Assembly: GCA_948567375.1 (NCBI GenBank)
Contig: OX419755.1
Span: forward strand, 23,627,001-23,691,000
From: Lunularia cruciata
Taxonomy: Eukaryota > Streptophyta > Marchantiopsida > Lunulariales > Lunulariaceae
DNA length: 64,000 bases
Direction of reading: 5' to 3'
The notes under the pieces are model-generated. The model worked only from the letters and a program-made list of their open reading frames with translations, did no database searches and was not told the DNA's origin. Within the stretch, counting starts at the first letter, position 1. Every line of letters begins with the position of its first letter. Position numbers and translations under genes: made by a program. This document shows, one piece after another, positions 1 through 9,013 of the stretch.

Positions 1-247
1 CTGGAGTGATGACCAGTCAGACTACCTATTTTTCTCTTTGATGAGGTAGGAAGTGATGAACTATAGACCGGGAGAGTGTGTGTTGTGATGGCAGGTTATA
101 GGTTGCCCTTTCTCCTAGTGTTTTTATCATAGTTAGAGCTACATTAGTCAATGACATTCAGTTGGTGGTGTTGGTACTTGATGGTGATTTTTGGTGGAGT
201 ACTTGCGGTGGTTCTGGTAACGGGTTGCAATTTCTAGTTACTTTGTC

Positions 248-1560
248 ATGATGGAGTTCTTTGGGGATTTTGAAGGAGATAATGCTGCAATACATAGTGG
301 GTTTACTCAAAGTGGTGCTTGGTATCAACTTGTATCTTAGGTCCTAGTGAGAGAGTAGATTGACTATAAGTTGGACTTTGATATAAGAGTTGATTTAGTT
401 GAGAGTGCACTTGGTGTATCCACACCATTGTTGTGGGACATGGGTCAGATTTATAAGGCTTCCAAAGGTCCCAAGCGTTACTTTGGTATAATGGGTATCA
501 TTGAGTTAAATGGCTTCATCTAGGAGTTTGATAATTGGTGTGATATGCAATAGATGCGGAACCCGACATTGTTCACACACTTCATGGAGTGGGAAGGGTT
601 ATTTCAACACTTGGAGGGTCCGCCAATGGATGACTACCATGAATTCAAGAGAACTCACTTGGAGGAGATTGAGCTATGGAGATAGTATTGGTCTTTGAAT
701 TATGTCTCCATTACTTCGAGCTTGATTTCTAGGCGTAGATCAGCAGTACCCATGAGTTCTAGTTCTAGTAGCGTTGGTGGATCTCTTGGAAATGGTACTA
801 CTATGAGTGGAGATACTACTATAAGAGATGGTATAGTACCGAGGTTTAACCACATGGTGGAGTTCTTCCAATGTTTGAGGAAAAACTACCAAGGAGTGCG
901 GACTAACAAGTTGAGGAGCTCGCAAGAATTCCAATAAAAGGCTAGGAAGAACTTATGCAAGGCATACACTCGCATGAGACCACTGATCAGTTTTACTCAA
1001 GGAGTTATTGAGGCCCAAGCAGTCCAATTTTGGTATGGGATATTGGATAGGAAGTTGCGACATAGAGTACGTGTTATGTTGTTACAAGCTACTTCACCTA
1101 CTTTAGCAGTACTCTTTGGTTTTGGCTGAACATATTGAGCTCAACATGGTAGAAGAGAGACAGGTGACATCTGGATTTGGTAGGGAGACCTCATTCATTG
1201 CTGTTACTTCTTCCAGAGTGCACCATACCATGTTGGTTTTTGAGGATAGGGTGGAGAGCTAGATCATATGGAGTGAGTGGTGAGCATGATGTAGCTAGAC
1301 CTTTACCTTCATTCATCATTTTGGGTCAGCAACAGCTAATGAGTGGTGGTGTTGCTTGTTGGACTTGTGGTGGACCTCACTATAGGAGAAAGTGCACTCA
1401 GGGCAGCGGTTGTGATACCTCTGGTGCATTGCATCCAACATAGAGACAATGTGAGCATTGCCATAGGATTGGTCACACTAGTGATTGATGCTTTGACCTA
1501 CACTCGGAGTTACAAAATGGTAAGGCTGCTATGATAGGTGGTAGAGGAGTCCTAGATCAT
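248..1560 (+). pseudogene. gag (capsid and two zinc knuckles) of the methyltransferase-bearing gypsy element
   Basis: The first plausible start is the ATG at 248 (MMEFFGDFEG). A capsid-like stretch near 510-670 reads EFDNWCDMQ, then FTHFMEWEGLFQHLEGPP and EFKRTHLEEIELW, typical of retrotransposon gag. A second capsid block near 1010-1090 reads AVQFWYGILDRKLRHRVRV. Two zinc knuckles follow: one at 1357-1395 with spacing CX2CX3HX4C (one residue short of standard) and one at 1450-1491 with canonical CX2CX4HX4C, whose residue before the last Cys is a TGA, probably a former CGA. Several stops and frame changes make it non-functional. The region up to ~2100 continues as low-complexity gag C-terminus. 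Gag would package the element RNA in virus-like particles. Confidence 0.75.
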
Positions 1561-2329
1561 GGAGGATGAGGTTGTAGAGTATCCATACCTAGTAGGGGTG
1601 CAATACCTGCCTTTACTTTTGATACAACCATAACTACTCAAATTGAGCAATTGGAGCAAAGATTGGCTAGCATGACGATAACTTAGAGGAGATTGGATTT
1701 AGGTGCTGAGACGTCCACCTCATATCTTGGTGATAAAGACATATTGGACTTCTTGTGTGGATCAACACAAGTAGATGCCTCTACCATAGCGACTAGGAGT
1801 GCAGTACGTGCTCTAGAGCCTAGAGGAGCATCTGTGGAATTGGACCCACATAGAGGAGAGGCTGGTAGACAAGTCAGACTTCCCCAATCTTTTACAATCT
1901 TTGAGGCACTACAGTCAACATCCATGGCTCCTAGACATCCTAGTGTAGGTGTGGTAGGTGGTGATGGGGTGCATGATAACCTACCTACTAGTCAGCCACT
2001 TGCTACTACAAAAATTGAGTCTAGCTTGATGTTTTGGGGAGGAAAGGGGAGGGGGGGCTCAACTGATTATACGCTTTTCATTATTCTTAGCCAATGACAT
2101 GTTTACATTAAGAGTTGACCCAACCCTAGTGTTCTAATTGGCTGCCATGCTTTGAGAGTAGGGATGATGTGGTTCCCACTACTAGAGCAAAGTTGGTTGA
2201 TAGTAGAGCTGACTTGGTTGAGGAGCATGGGATCCGCTCAACCACCGATGGTTTATGGCAAGGAGCAATGGCTAGATTGGAGGAGTTACCAACTAGACCA
2301 GCCTTTGAGCAGGCGCGGTTTACACTTGG

Positions 2330-2615
2330 GGTTGTTTTGTTAGATAACCAAAGGGGGATTTTTTGTTTGGTGGGACCTTTAGGAAAGGTCTATACAGCAT
2401 AGGGGGTCTTATTAGACTTTGGTGCATAGCCTTTTATGTTGGGGAAGGCTGTAGTTGTTGGTCTAGAGTTACAAAAGACCAATATGAGGTATCCATTTCA
2501 GATCTAGACATCTTTAGGAGGTGGTTCTACACAGTATATCACATGTGGAGAGCTTGTTGTTCAAATTCAGCCTAGTCATCCAATTGATAGCTCTATGTAA
2601 TACCAAGGGTTAGCC
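2330..2615 (+). pseudogene. Retropepsin-like aspartic protease fragment of the gypsy element
   Basis: The reading LLDFGA, then PFMLGKAVVVGLELQ and TSLGGGSTQYITCGELVVQI, matches a retroviral-type aspartic protease in which the catalytic Asp (codon 2415-2417) lies in a D-[ST]-G-A loop, here D-F-G-A after a likely TCT/TTT change. Stops interrupt it (TAG after DFGA; TAG after YPFQI). In the family this enzyme matures the Gag-Pol polyprotein. It follows gag directly, as expected. The next pol domain normally comes a few hundred bases later, but here a tandem repeat, an LTR fragment and the methyltransferase intervene before RT at ~5290. Confidence 0.65.
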
Positions 2616-2619
2616 ATAT

Positions 2620-2895
2620 GATCTAGATGTGAAATTAGGTTTGGTACCTTCAAGAATGATGTTATACATGATGGTCAAAATAGATCAGATAGAAGTATCA
2701 CCAAAAGAGTACTTCTACTAATAGGGCAGAAACCAAAATAGACTTGAGAACCTTAGAACCAATAGCTAGACATATGATTTAAAGGTGAGAATTGGTTTGG
2801 TAACATCTGGAAGGATGTTACACATGATGGACTAAACAGATCAGAAAGAGGTATCACCAAAAGTGGACTTCTACTAATAGAGTAGGAACCAAAAT
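2620..2895 (+). repeat. Diverged tandem duplication, ~156 bp period, two copies
   Basis: The stretch around 2630-2735 (GGTTTGGTACC through CTTCTACTAATAGGGCAG) recurs 156 bp downstream at about 2786-2890 (GGTTTGGTAAC through CTTCTACTAATAGAGTAG), with shared internal blocks such as GTATCACCAAAAG. Divergence shows it is not recent. It lies between the protease remnant and the LTR-like fragment, so it may be spacer of the gypsy element or part of the inserted sequence. Confidence 0.75.
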
Positions 2896-3400
2896 ATGCC
2901 TAAAATCTTTGAATGCAATTTTGGAGGCCTAAACGGATGAATTAGGCCTAAAAAATGTGCAAATGCCCCCCCCCCAAACGGAGGAAAGGCTGGCCTTCCC
3001 TTCCCCTGCTTTGTCTCGTCGAGAGCTTTCCAACGGTACCTTACGTGATTTTGAGATTCTTACAAGAAGATTCCCTTTGGTCAAAGCTTGTTTGACCAAC
3101 CAGATAGGACTGAGACTAGACAGGTCACCCATCCAAGTAAGTAATCCAAGGGTGGAGCTTGCTGACATGTCACCTATCTGTGTCCCTAATCCTATGGTGG
3201 AGCTTCCTTGGAGGAGATCCTCTTTGTCTATATAATAAAGAGAAGGTGCTCCCTTGGGGCATCGAATGTTTGAGTGTGCAACCTGTGTTTTCTCTCTTCC
3301 TTGTCCTTGGAGTATTACACTCTATGGTGAGAGCTCAAGCCATTATGACCGTAGCTAAGTCGTATGATGTGTTTGTTAGGGAGCAATGTTATACCCCATG
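2890..3400 (+). mobile_element. LTR-like fragment, family also present inverted at 56.06-56.50 kb
   Basis: This segment aligns, in reverse complement, with 56060-56500. Shared landmarks in the same order are the ten-C run region (2966-2975 here), TTGGTCAAAC-like and GACATGTCA blocks, and CTATATAATAAAG (about 3228-3240). The last looks like a TATA box, so + is the likely sense orientation here. No coding sequence is seen. A promoter-like box in a short dispersed non-coding repeat fits a solo or truncated LTR. It sits inside the larger gypsy element between protease and methyltransferase, so it is either a nested insertion or an old internal part. No target-site duplication was found. Confidence 0.55.
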
Positions 3401-3479
3401 GATTTCAATATTGACTATTGGGAGGAGACAACCTCCTATAAACAAGGTTGGCAATCAAGTGAGGGATAGGTATATTGCC

Positions 3480-4860
3480 TACCAATACACTTTAGTAGTG
3501 GTAATTTTGGCTCATTACAGTTTGGGACCATATCGGCTTCAGTTTCGGCTTTCAATGGTTTTGTTACTTGGCTTGGTGACTTATTGGAGAGGAATGCCTA
3601 TGCATAGTATACTCTAGTACTAGAGGAGATCACTTGGATTTGGAGTACGAGTAGGATTTTTCCATCCACTTTGATGTTCCATTGTAGAGTGCAAAAGAGG
3701 CATTGTAGTAACATGCAAATCAATTAGTGGAATAGGCTTGGAATGGAACCTTTGCACTACCAAGAGACCAATGTGAGGATGAGCCTCCAGAGTTGATTAC
3801 CTTGACACCTCTGGATACTACACTCATTGCTTGGCAATATCCAATAGAGGGAGTATGTTTATTGGAGTTGTTTGATGGGATTAGCTCTAGACTAGCAGTG
3901 GTACTATAGACGGGTATACGAGTATAGAAATACTTGTATGTGGAGAGAGATGAGACTACTAGGTGAGTCTCTCTACATCATATGGCACACTTGGCCTATT
4001 AGTATCTTGAGTTATCACTAATGTTAGTAGTTAGGGGTTACCAGAAGACCCTCCCAACAAATATTTCCTTGTTGGGAGCTAGGATTTGGAGAAACATGGG
4101 TCCATTCATTTGGTGATTCTTGGATGGCCATGTCAAGGATATACACGTGATGGCTGAGGTCTAGGTCTTCAAGATCCTTATTCTAGTGTGTTTTGGGAGA
4201 TGTTACGAATACAATGACATCTCTCGGTTCATCAATTTGTATCTCTAGCTTACAATATGGAGAACATCCCTTTGATGGATGATTCTTGCACCCAAGTGGT
4301 GGCGAGTTCACATCAGGTCCATTATTGGATGCGACCTACCATGTTGTTAGATGTAGCCAAAGTGGGATCATGAGCTCATCATCTTTGTCTTTGATGGACA
4401 AACATCTTACCCAAAGAGGTTCTACAACGAGCTTATGACAAGATTCAACAACTAGACCACACCATTGTTGACAACATCTTGGATGTTGGGTGGTAGTCTT
4501 AGATGGTGGTAGTGGCTGATAGGTCACCTATGGTAGTGGTGATCCTAGTTAGACAGCCCAAAGCCGCTTTCACTACACTTATGAGTTGCCTAGGCTCCCA
4601 TGCTTTCTTAGAAGGAGGTCTTAGACTTGTTTGGGACTCATAGTTATAGTAGTTGGTGGAGCCCAACGCTTATGAGAGAGAGCGGGTGATGAGTTTTCAC
4701 ACTAGTATTACCGTTTTTCCAATAATGTTAGAGGCATCCAAGCATAAGGTGTTAGATCAGGCTATGGACTTGAACTATTTGACCTGGATTGTGAGCCTTG
4801 GCTTGGTAGAGCAACATAGGATGCGCTTGATAAGCACCACCACTTGGACACTTGTGAGCT
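3480..4860 (+). pseudogene. Decayed C5 cytosine DNA methyltransferase domain inside the gypsy pol
   Basis: The product would transfer methyl groups from S-adenosylmethionine to cytosine C5. Motif I reads LLELFDGISS (3859-3888). A motif II-like acidic residue is in YLYVERDE (3931-3954). Motif IV reads LGWPCQGYTRDG with the catalytic Cys codon at 4131-4133. Motif VI reads YNMENIPL (Glu-Asn at 4260-4265). Motif VIII is degraded (AHHLCL, stop, WTNIL; 4374-4409). Motif IX-type RQPKAAFTTLMS starts at 4551 and EPNAYERERVMSF at 4659. A motif X-like LDQAMDLNYLTWIVSLG lies at 4752-4802. This order is canonical, so it is not a rearranged DRM type, and no chromodomain is inserted as in CMT. The LFDGI form of motif I recalls DNMT3. 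A one-base loss near 4084 shifts the frame. Thirteen in-frame stops at or after 3907 are all TAG or TGA. A leader (3480-3840) is continuous with it, and the frame runs on toward RT. The copy is dead, but homology is clear. Confidence 0.85.
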
Positions 4861-5289
4861 CTATGCCTATCATGTGCATGCTGGGAGCAATGGACCGAGT
4901 GGATAAAGTATTCTTGGGACACAACCAATGGCTACTAGAGAGAGTGGTCTACTTGGAGTCCATCCAAGTGAGCATGGCCTACTTAGATTACACCCTTGGT
5001 CTACTTGGGATGCAACTAGAGGACCTATGGAGCTTGCAGCTAGATTAGAGGGAGTTTTTCACACTAAAATTTGGACTTCAAGTGGTTGGAGGCATGACAT
5101 TACTGCTCTCAAGGGCTCATTGTAGCATCCAGTCAGTAGCCTTCTACTCCTATGATAATTACAGAGGATACGTAGGAGCCAAATCTAGGACCCAAGCTTA
5201 CAAGAGGAGAAAGATGAAGCATTTGGAGGTTCTTGAGGAGCTACACAAGTTGTTGTGCCTTCAATATGAAGGATTTGGGTGCTCTAAAA
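4861..5289 (+). other. Linker of the gypsy pol between methyltransferase and reverse transcriptase
   Basis: This region reads protein-like in shifting frames (for example HPWSTWDATRGPMELAARL and IWTSSGWRHDITAL around 4990-5110, then EVLEELHKLL near 5225). I recognise no domain. It joins the methyltransferase to the N-terminus of RT without another element's boundary, which supports the methyltransferase being part of the same polyprotein. Confidence 0.5.
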
Positions 5290-6230
5290 GGACCTAGTGT
5301 TCAGATTGAGGTTACTAGCAATACACTAGTTTTTTGATATCCCTATTGCTATAGTGACATGGAGAGAGCATTCATTTAGAGCTGGAGTAGAGACCTTTTT
5401 GAGATTGGTTTGGTGGAGATTTCATGTGGAAATTATGCATAAGCTATAATGATGCAAGCAAAGAAGGACTTGCATTGAAACTATACAAATAGGTCGATGT
5501 GTAGAGATTACCATCCTATCAACCAATAGATTAGGGCTGATTGGTATACCATGCCTATACCGTAGGAGATGTTTGATGCAATTGGCATGCAAAGGTCTTT
5601 AGTACTTTGGATCTTTGAGTAGGATATCATCAATTGCCAATAAGAGAGGAGGATAAGTCCAAGACAATATTCTGGGCTATTGATCCTCATGATAAAGATG
5701 TGTTATATTAGTGGAGGTTATTACCATTTGGGTTAAAGAACACTCCTATCAAGTTCTAGAGGGTCATGGATAGGATCTTAGTTGGATTGGATTTGCTCGA
5801 TTGTCTACGGATGACATTTTGGTTTATAACACTATTGTGGAGGAGCATGAGAGACATTTGTTGAAGGTGTTTGAGAGATTGAGATCTCATGAACTCAAAT
5901 TAAATCTTGGGAGGAGTAGGTTCTTCCATGAGCAAGTTGATTATTTGGGTCACACTATCTACCTTGGAGGACTTGGTGTTCAACAAACCAAGGTGAAGGC
6001 TATTACATGTATTCCTTGGCCTACAAATGTGAGCAAAGTGCAAGCATTCCTTGGGTTGGCAAACTTCTATTGCCGCTATGTTAGAGGATTTAGTGTCATT
6101 GCCAAGGCCTTGATGAAGCTTACACAAGAGTGGTGTTGGAGAGATGAGCAAGAGAGGAGCTTTTGTAGAGCTCAAGGAGAAGTTGACATCTGCTCCTATT
6201 TTGAGGAGACCAAACAAAGGATAACCATTT
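5290..6230 (+). pseudogene. Reverse transcriptase remnant of the methyltransferase-bearing gypsy element
   Basis: The N-terminal part reads VQIEVTSNTLVF, GLVEISCGNY, then CRDYHPINQ and YTMPIP (5290-5570). The palm continues as STLDL and YHQLPIREEDKSKTIFWAI (~5600-5690) and LPFGLKNTPIKF (~5724-5760). The active-site box is degraded to LSTDDILVY (5801-5827), the Asp pair surviving where Y-[VI]-D-D is expected. It runs on with EEHERHLLKVFERLRSHELK, YLGHTIYLGGLGV and FLGLANFYCRYVRGFS into the connection region (to ~6110). Frameshifts and stops are frequent. The order RT then RNase H then integrase shows Ty3/gypsy. Reverse transcription would occur in cytoplasmic particles. Confidence 0.85.
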
Positions 6231-6660
6231 CAGGTTCACACTAGTTGGAGTATGTTGGGACTTGGAGTAGTGCTCACCCAACATAATGATGTGGGGAAGG
6301 GGTTTGTGGTGGCTTATGTTAGTTGCTCCAATAATTCAATGGAGGCAAAGTATAGTTCATATGAGGGAGTGCTTGGTAGTAGTATGGGCAATGATACATT
6401 TTATGGTACCTATTTGGCAACTCCTTTACTCTCATCATTGATCATCAACCATTGAAGTGGTTGATGGAGTCCAACAAGCTTTCAAGAAAGCTTGCACAAT
6501 GGGCTTTAATTTTATAGGAGTATGATTTCATGGTTATTCACAGACCTAGAGTGGTGAACCATGATGTAGATGGGTTGAGTAGAAACACATATCCTAGCCA
6601 ATAGGATCAGATTGGAGCACATTGGCATGATGAGACAGATGAGGAGATGGTGCCAAGTTG
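6231..6660 (+). pseudogene. RNase H domain remnant of the gypsy element
   Basis: The reading GLGVVLTQHNDVGKGFVVAYVS at 6260-6330 is the Ty3 RNase H core (family form: D-A-S-..-G-A-V-L-x-Q) with its first Asp lost. NNSMEAKYSSYEGVL follows at ~6330-6370, then LKWLMESNKLSRKLAQWAL (~6455-6510), EYDFMVIHRP and HDVDGLSR (to ~6585). The HxVADxLSR-like end is the usual C-terminal signature. It directly follows RT and precedes the integrase zinc region. Confidence 0.75.
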
Positions 6661-6899
6661 ACTTGCATCCACTTTTTTATGCATATTTTTTGAGGCTTTG
6701 GTGGTATCTCTCTCAGTGCATACAAGAGGAGTTATTGAGGTCATAGATCCAAAGAGTGGAGATAGTGGTATAGTTCAGCAAGACATTCATGATATGTCTT
6801 AATGATGGATTATCTTTGCACTAGTGTTGTGGGGGTATAGATGGGGCCAAGGAGAGAGACCATGTCCTTCAACAAGCCAGGTGGTTCAGATTGGAGGCA

Positions 6900-7560
6900 A
6901 ACACCTTCTTTGTGTATGGGAGGATGGTAGAGCAAGAGTACTACCACTTCCATCTCAGAGATCATAGTGGGTCCCTCATGCTCATGAGGAGCTAAGACAT
7001 TTTGGAGTAAAGCATACATATAGCCTACTCTAGAGTGATTAATTAGTGGTGCAGTATGCAAACCCATGTATAGTAGTTTGTTGTCAGATGTGTGGTTTAT
7101 GACCGAGTTAGAGCATCATTCAATGGTCCTATGCCACAATTACACCCATTCCCTATCATGGGATTGGGTTACCATTGATTGTGAGACATCATCGGTATGA
7201 TTTGGTGATGGTGGAGCACTTCTCCAAGTGGGTTGAGTTGGTGGCACTTCTTGACAAGTCCAGTGAAGGGATAGTTTACTCATTCTTAGATTGGGTTCTT
7301 AATCACTTTGGTTCCCTAGCTAAGGTTTTGACTGATCAGAGTATCAAGTTCTTGGAGGAGTTTCAAGTCTTGTATGAAAAGGCTTTGATTGATCATTGTA
7401 CTACCTCTTGAGATCACCTTGAGGCAGATGGCTTAGTAGAGAGAGTGGCTCAAACAATGAAAAGGGGATTGCGGAAGTATGGTTTGCAGAGAGTCCACTT
7501 AGGAGATTGAGATCTCTAGTTACCTTGGTTGGCTGTGGGATAATGGTTTAGCCGGCAAGC
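6900..7560 (+). pseudogene. Integrase (zinc-binding and catalytic core) remnant of the gypsy element
   Basis: The HHCC region is seen as HEELRHFGVKHTYSLL and a CCQMCG-like Cys pair (~6970-7095). The catalytic core reads YDLVMVEHFSKWVELVAL (7196-7250, where the first Asp would lie) and HFGSLAKVLTDQSIKFLEEF (7300-7360, second Asp in LTDQS). The third-acid region reads ADGLVERVAQTMKRGLRKYG (7425-7485), with the Glu in VER. Stops interrupt it. Integrase inserts the cDNA into host chromosomes. Confidence 0.8.
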
Positions 7561-7799
7561 CTCTTTAGCATCCTTCTCTCTTTATTTTCTACTCTATGGA
7601 TGAGATCCAAATTTACTTGCAACTATTTGTTGAGATGTTACTATAATGTTGGACTTGGATGATCTAGATATATGGATGAGCACATGCTCTCAATGAGTAG
7701 AGATCTTTTGGATAGTGATGTTGATGGGGTTTGAGAACTTGGCTATTGTTCAACATAGGGATACCTTATGCTATGCTACCATTCAAGGAGGAGGTTATA

Positions 7800-8036
7800 G
7801 ACCCTCTATCCATTGATTTATCCAAGTGACTATGTATATCTACGACAAACAACACCAACAACACTTGATGTTTCTACATGCCGCACTATCTTAAGAGTGC
7901 ATGAGGTTTTGCAATCTAGAGTCATTGTGTTGGAAGGATATGATGTTGTTTCTTGGTGGGATCATGTGTGCAATTGTGCGCCATGCCACCTTCCAAACAT
8001 TGATGGTACAATGGACCTAAGCTTGGTACTTGTATG
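7800..8036 (+). pseudogene. C-terminal domain of the gypsy integrase
   Basis: An open reading frame from about 7810 reads YPSDYVYLRQ, TLDVSTCRTILRVHEVL and VIVLEGYDVVSWWDHVCNC, ending APCHLPNIDG. The DYVYL...ILRV.EVL pattern is the small SH3-like barrel after the catalytic core in gypsy elements. The final Cys-x2-Cys-His segment recurs in some plant gypsy elements. It ends about 310 bases before the polypurine tract. No chromodomain is seen, unlike the two other gypsy elements here. Confidence 0.6.
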
Positions 8037-8345
8037 AGCAGGCTGAAGGTGTATGCTATGCAGCTCTGGTAGAGCTGCTACTATATTAGTGTGTGATAGC
8101 TATTCAAGAGGATGGCATATGGCATTTATAACTCCTCCCCTCATGGTGGTTCCTCAAGGATAATAGTTATGTCCTAGATATACTTGACTTATAGCTAGTT
8201 CATCCTTTATATGGTATAGATTGCAAACAAGCGACTAATGATATGGCTTGATAGCACCCAGTCTCTTAATCTTTGCCCACCATAGGGTATACCATATACT
8301 TGGAAGAGGTGGCTATCTATAGTTAGAGGGACCTAACCACCAATT
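8037..8345 (+). other. 3' untranslated region of the gypsy element
   Basis: About 300 bases between the last pol domain and the polypurine tract. I see no further domain. Confidence 0.45.
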
Positions 8346-8357
8346 GGGGGGGGGGGG
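8346..8357 (+). promoter_or_regulatory. Polypurine tract (12 G) priming plus-strand DNA synthesis
   Basis: A run of twelve G ends exactly where TGATTGTGGG begins. LTR retrotransposons place a purine-rich primer immediately upstream of the 3' LTR, and the LTR conventionally starts with TG. Position and composition fit. Confidence 0.65.
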
Positions 8358-8892
8358 TGATTGTGGGACTTTAGACTTCATATACAACTTATGTGTGAGT
8401 TGTCTTTCTGTAATGTGTGATGTTGTGTAGTGATGTTTGTTATGTAGCGATGTATATATGCACGACAACTATCACACCATTTGTAGCATTGCACTTAGAT
8501 TTCTCGGAGTTTGGAATAGTAGTGTTGGTAGTTAGAAGTATTTTGGAAGATACTCATAGACTACTTATTGACGGTCAGATTTCATATTTGAGATATTGAC
8601 TACATGGTGGGGCTCACCGTCACTTGCACCATTCATACCGTCGGGTGAACCGGACCGTTAGGGTTGGAGACCAAGGCGGTATACACTCAAAGTGCAGCTC
8701 CAAAGAGCTCACTTCTTTGATTTTGAGCCTTCGAGTTCTTGGCTATGGTGGACAGAGGCCAACGAGTATCACCTAGATTCTCTTAGCTAGAGTGGGTGTG
8801 GCTTGACTATAACTAGTGCACAATTGTTGGCAGATTATTGAGCGACATATCAAGTACTAATTTGATTGAGTGTGATTTGATTTGTGTAAACA
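8358..8892 (+). repeat. 3' LTR of the methyltransferase-bearing gypsy element
   Basis: It begins with TG directly after the polypurine tract. The end is tentative, set at the CA of GTGTAAACA (8892) just before a second copy of the LTR start at 8896. No 5' LTR lies in the window for confirmation. A TATA-like GTATATATGC is at about 8452. Confidence 0.5.
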
Positions 8893-8895
8893 AAT

Positions 8896-9013
8896 TGATT
8901 ATTGTGTCACTTTAGAGTCCATGTATGACTTATGTGTGAGTTGTGTTTCTATAATGTGTTGATGTTTACAACAATGTTTGTTGTGTAGCAATGTATATAC
9001 GCACGACAACTAT
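8896..9013 (+). repeat. Second copy of the first ~118 bp of the LTR
   Basis: TGATTATTGTGTCACTTTAGAG and the following ~95 bases match 8358-8475 (TGATTGTGGGACTTTAGAC onward). Shared landmarks include ACTTATGTGTGAGTTGT, TGTTTGTTGTGTAGC and CGCACGACAACTATC. Similarity stops abruptly at 9013. This looks like a truncated second LTR next to the first. Confidence 0.7.

Larger units (their letters stand above)
1..8892 (+). mobile_element. Decayed Ty3/gypsy LTR retrotransposon carrying a cytosine-5 DNA methyltransferase (5' end outside window)
   Basis: Reading + strand, the recognisable order is gag capsid, two zinc knuckles, aspartic protease, C5 DNA methyltransferase, reverse transcriptase, RNase H, integrase, a C-terminal integrase domain, a polypurine tract and a 3' LTR. 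RT before integrase makes it Ty3/gypsy. All domains are broken by stops and a few frameshifts. The stops are mostly TAG and TGA where CAG, CGA or TGG would be expected, which suggests long silencing by methylation. The 5' LTR is not in the window. A foreign LTR-like fragment sits between protease and methyltransferase. The methyltransferase is not a normal Ty3/gypsy component and is the most notable content of the window. Confidence 0.88.

Noticed and set aside
2966-2975. C10 run as a polypurine tract on -
   Set aside because: No LTR boundary adjoins it on - and the TATA-like box indicates + orientation.
4653-5048. 131-codon frame as an independent gene
   Set aside because: It is the C-terminal end of the methyltransferase (motifs IX and X) plus linker, left open between stops.
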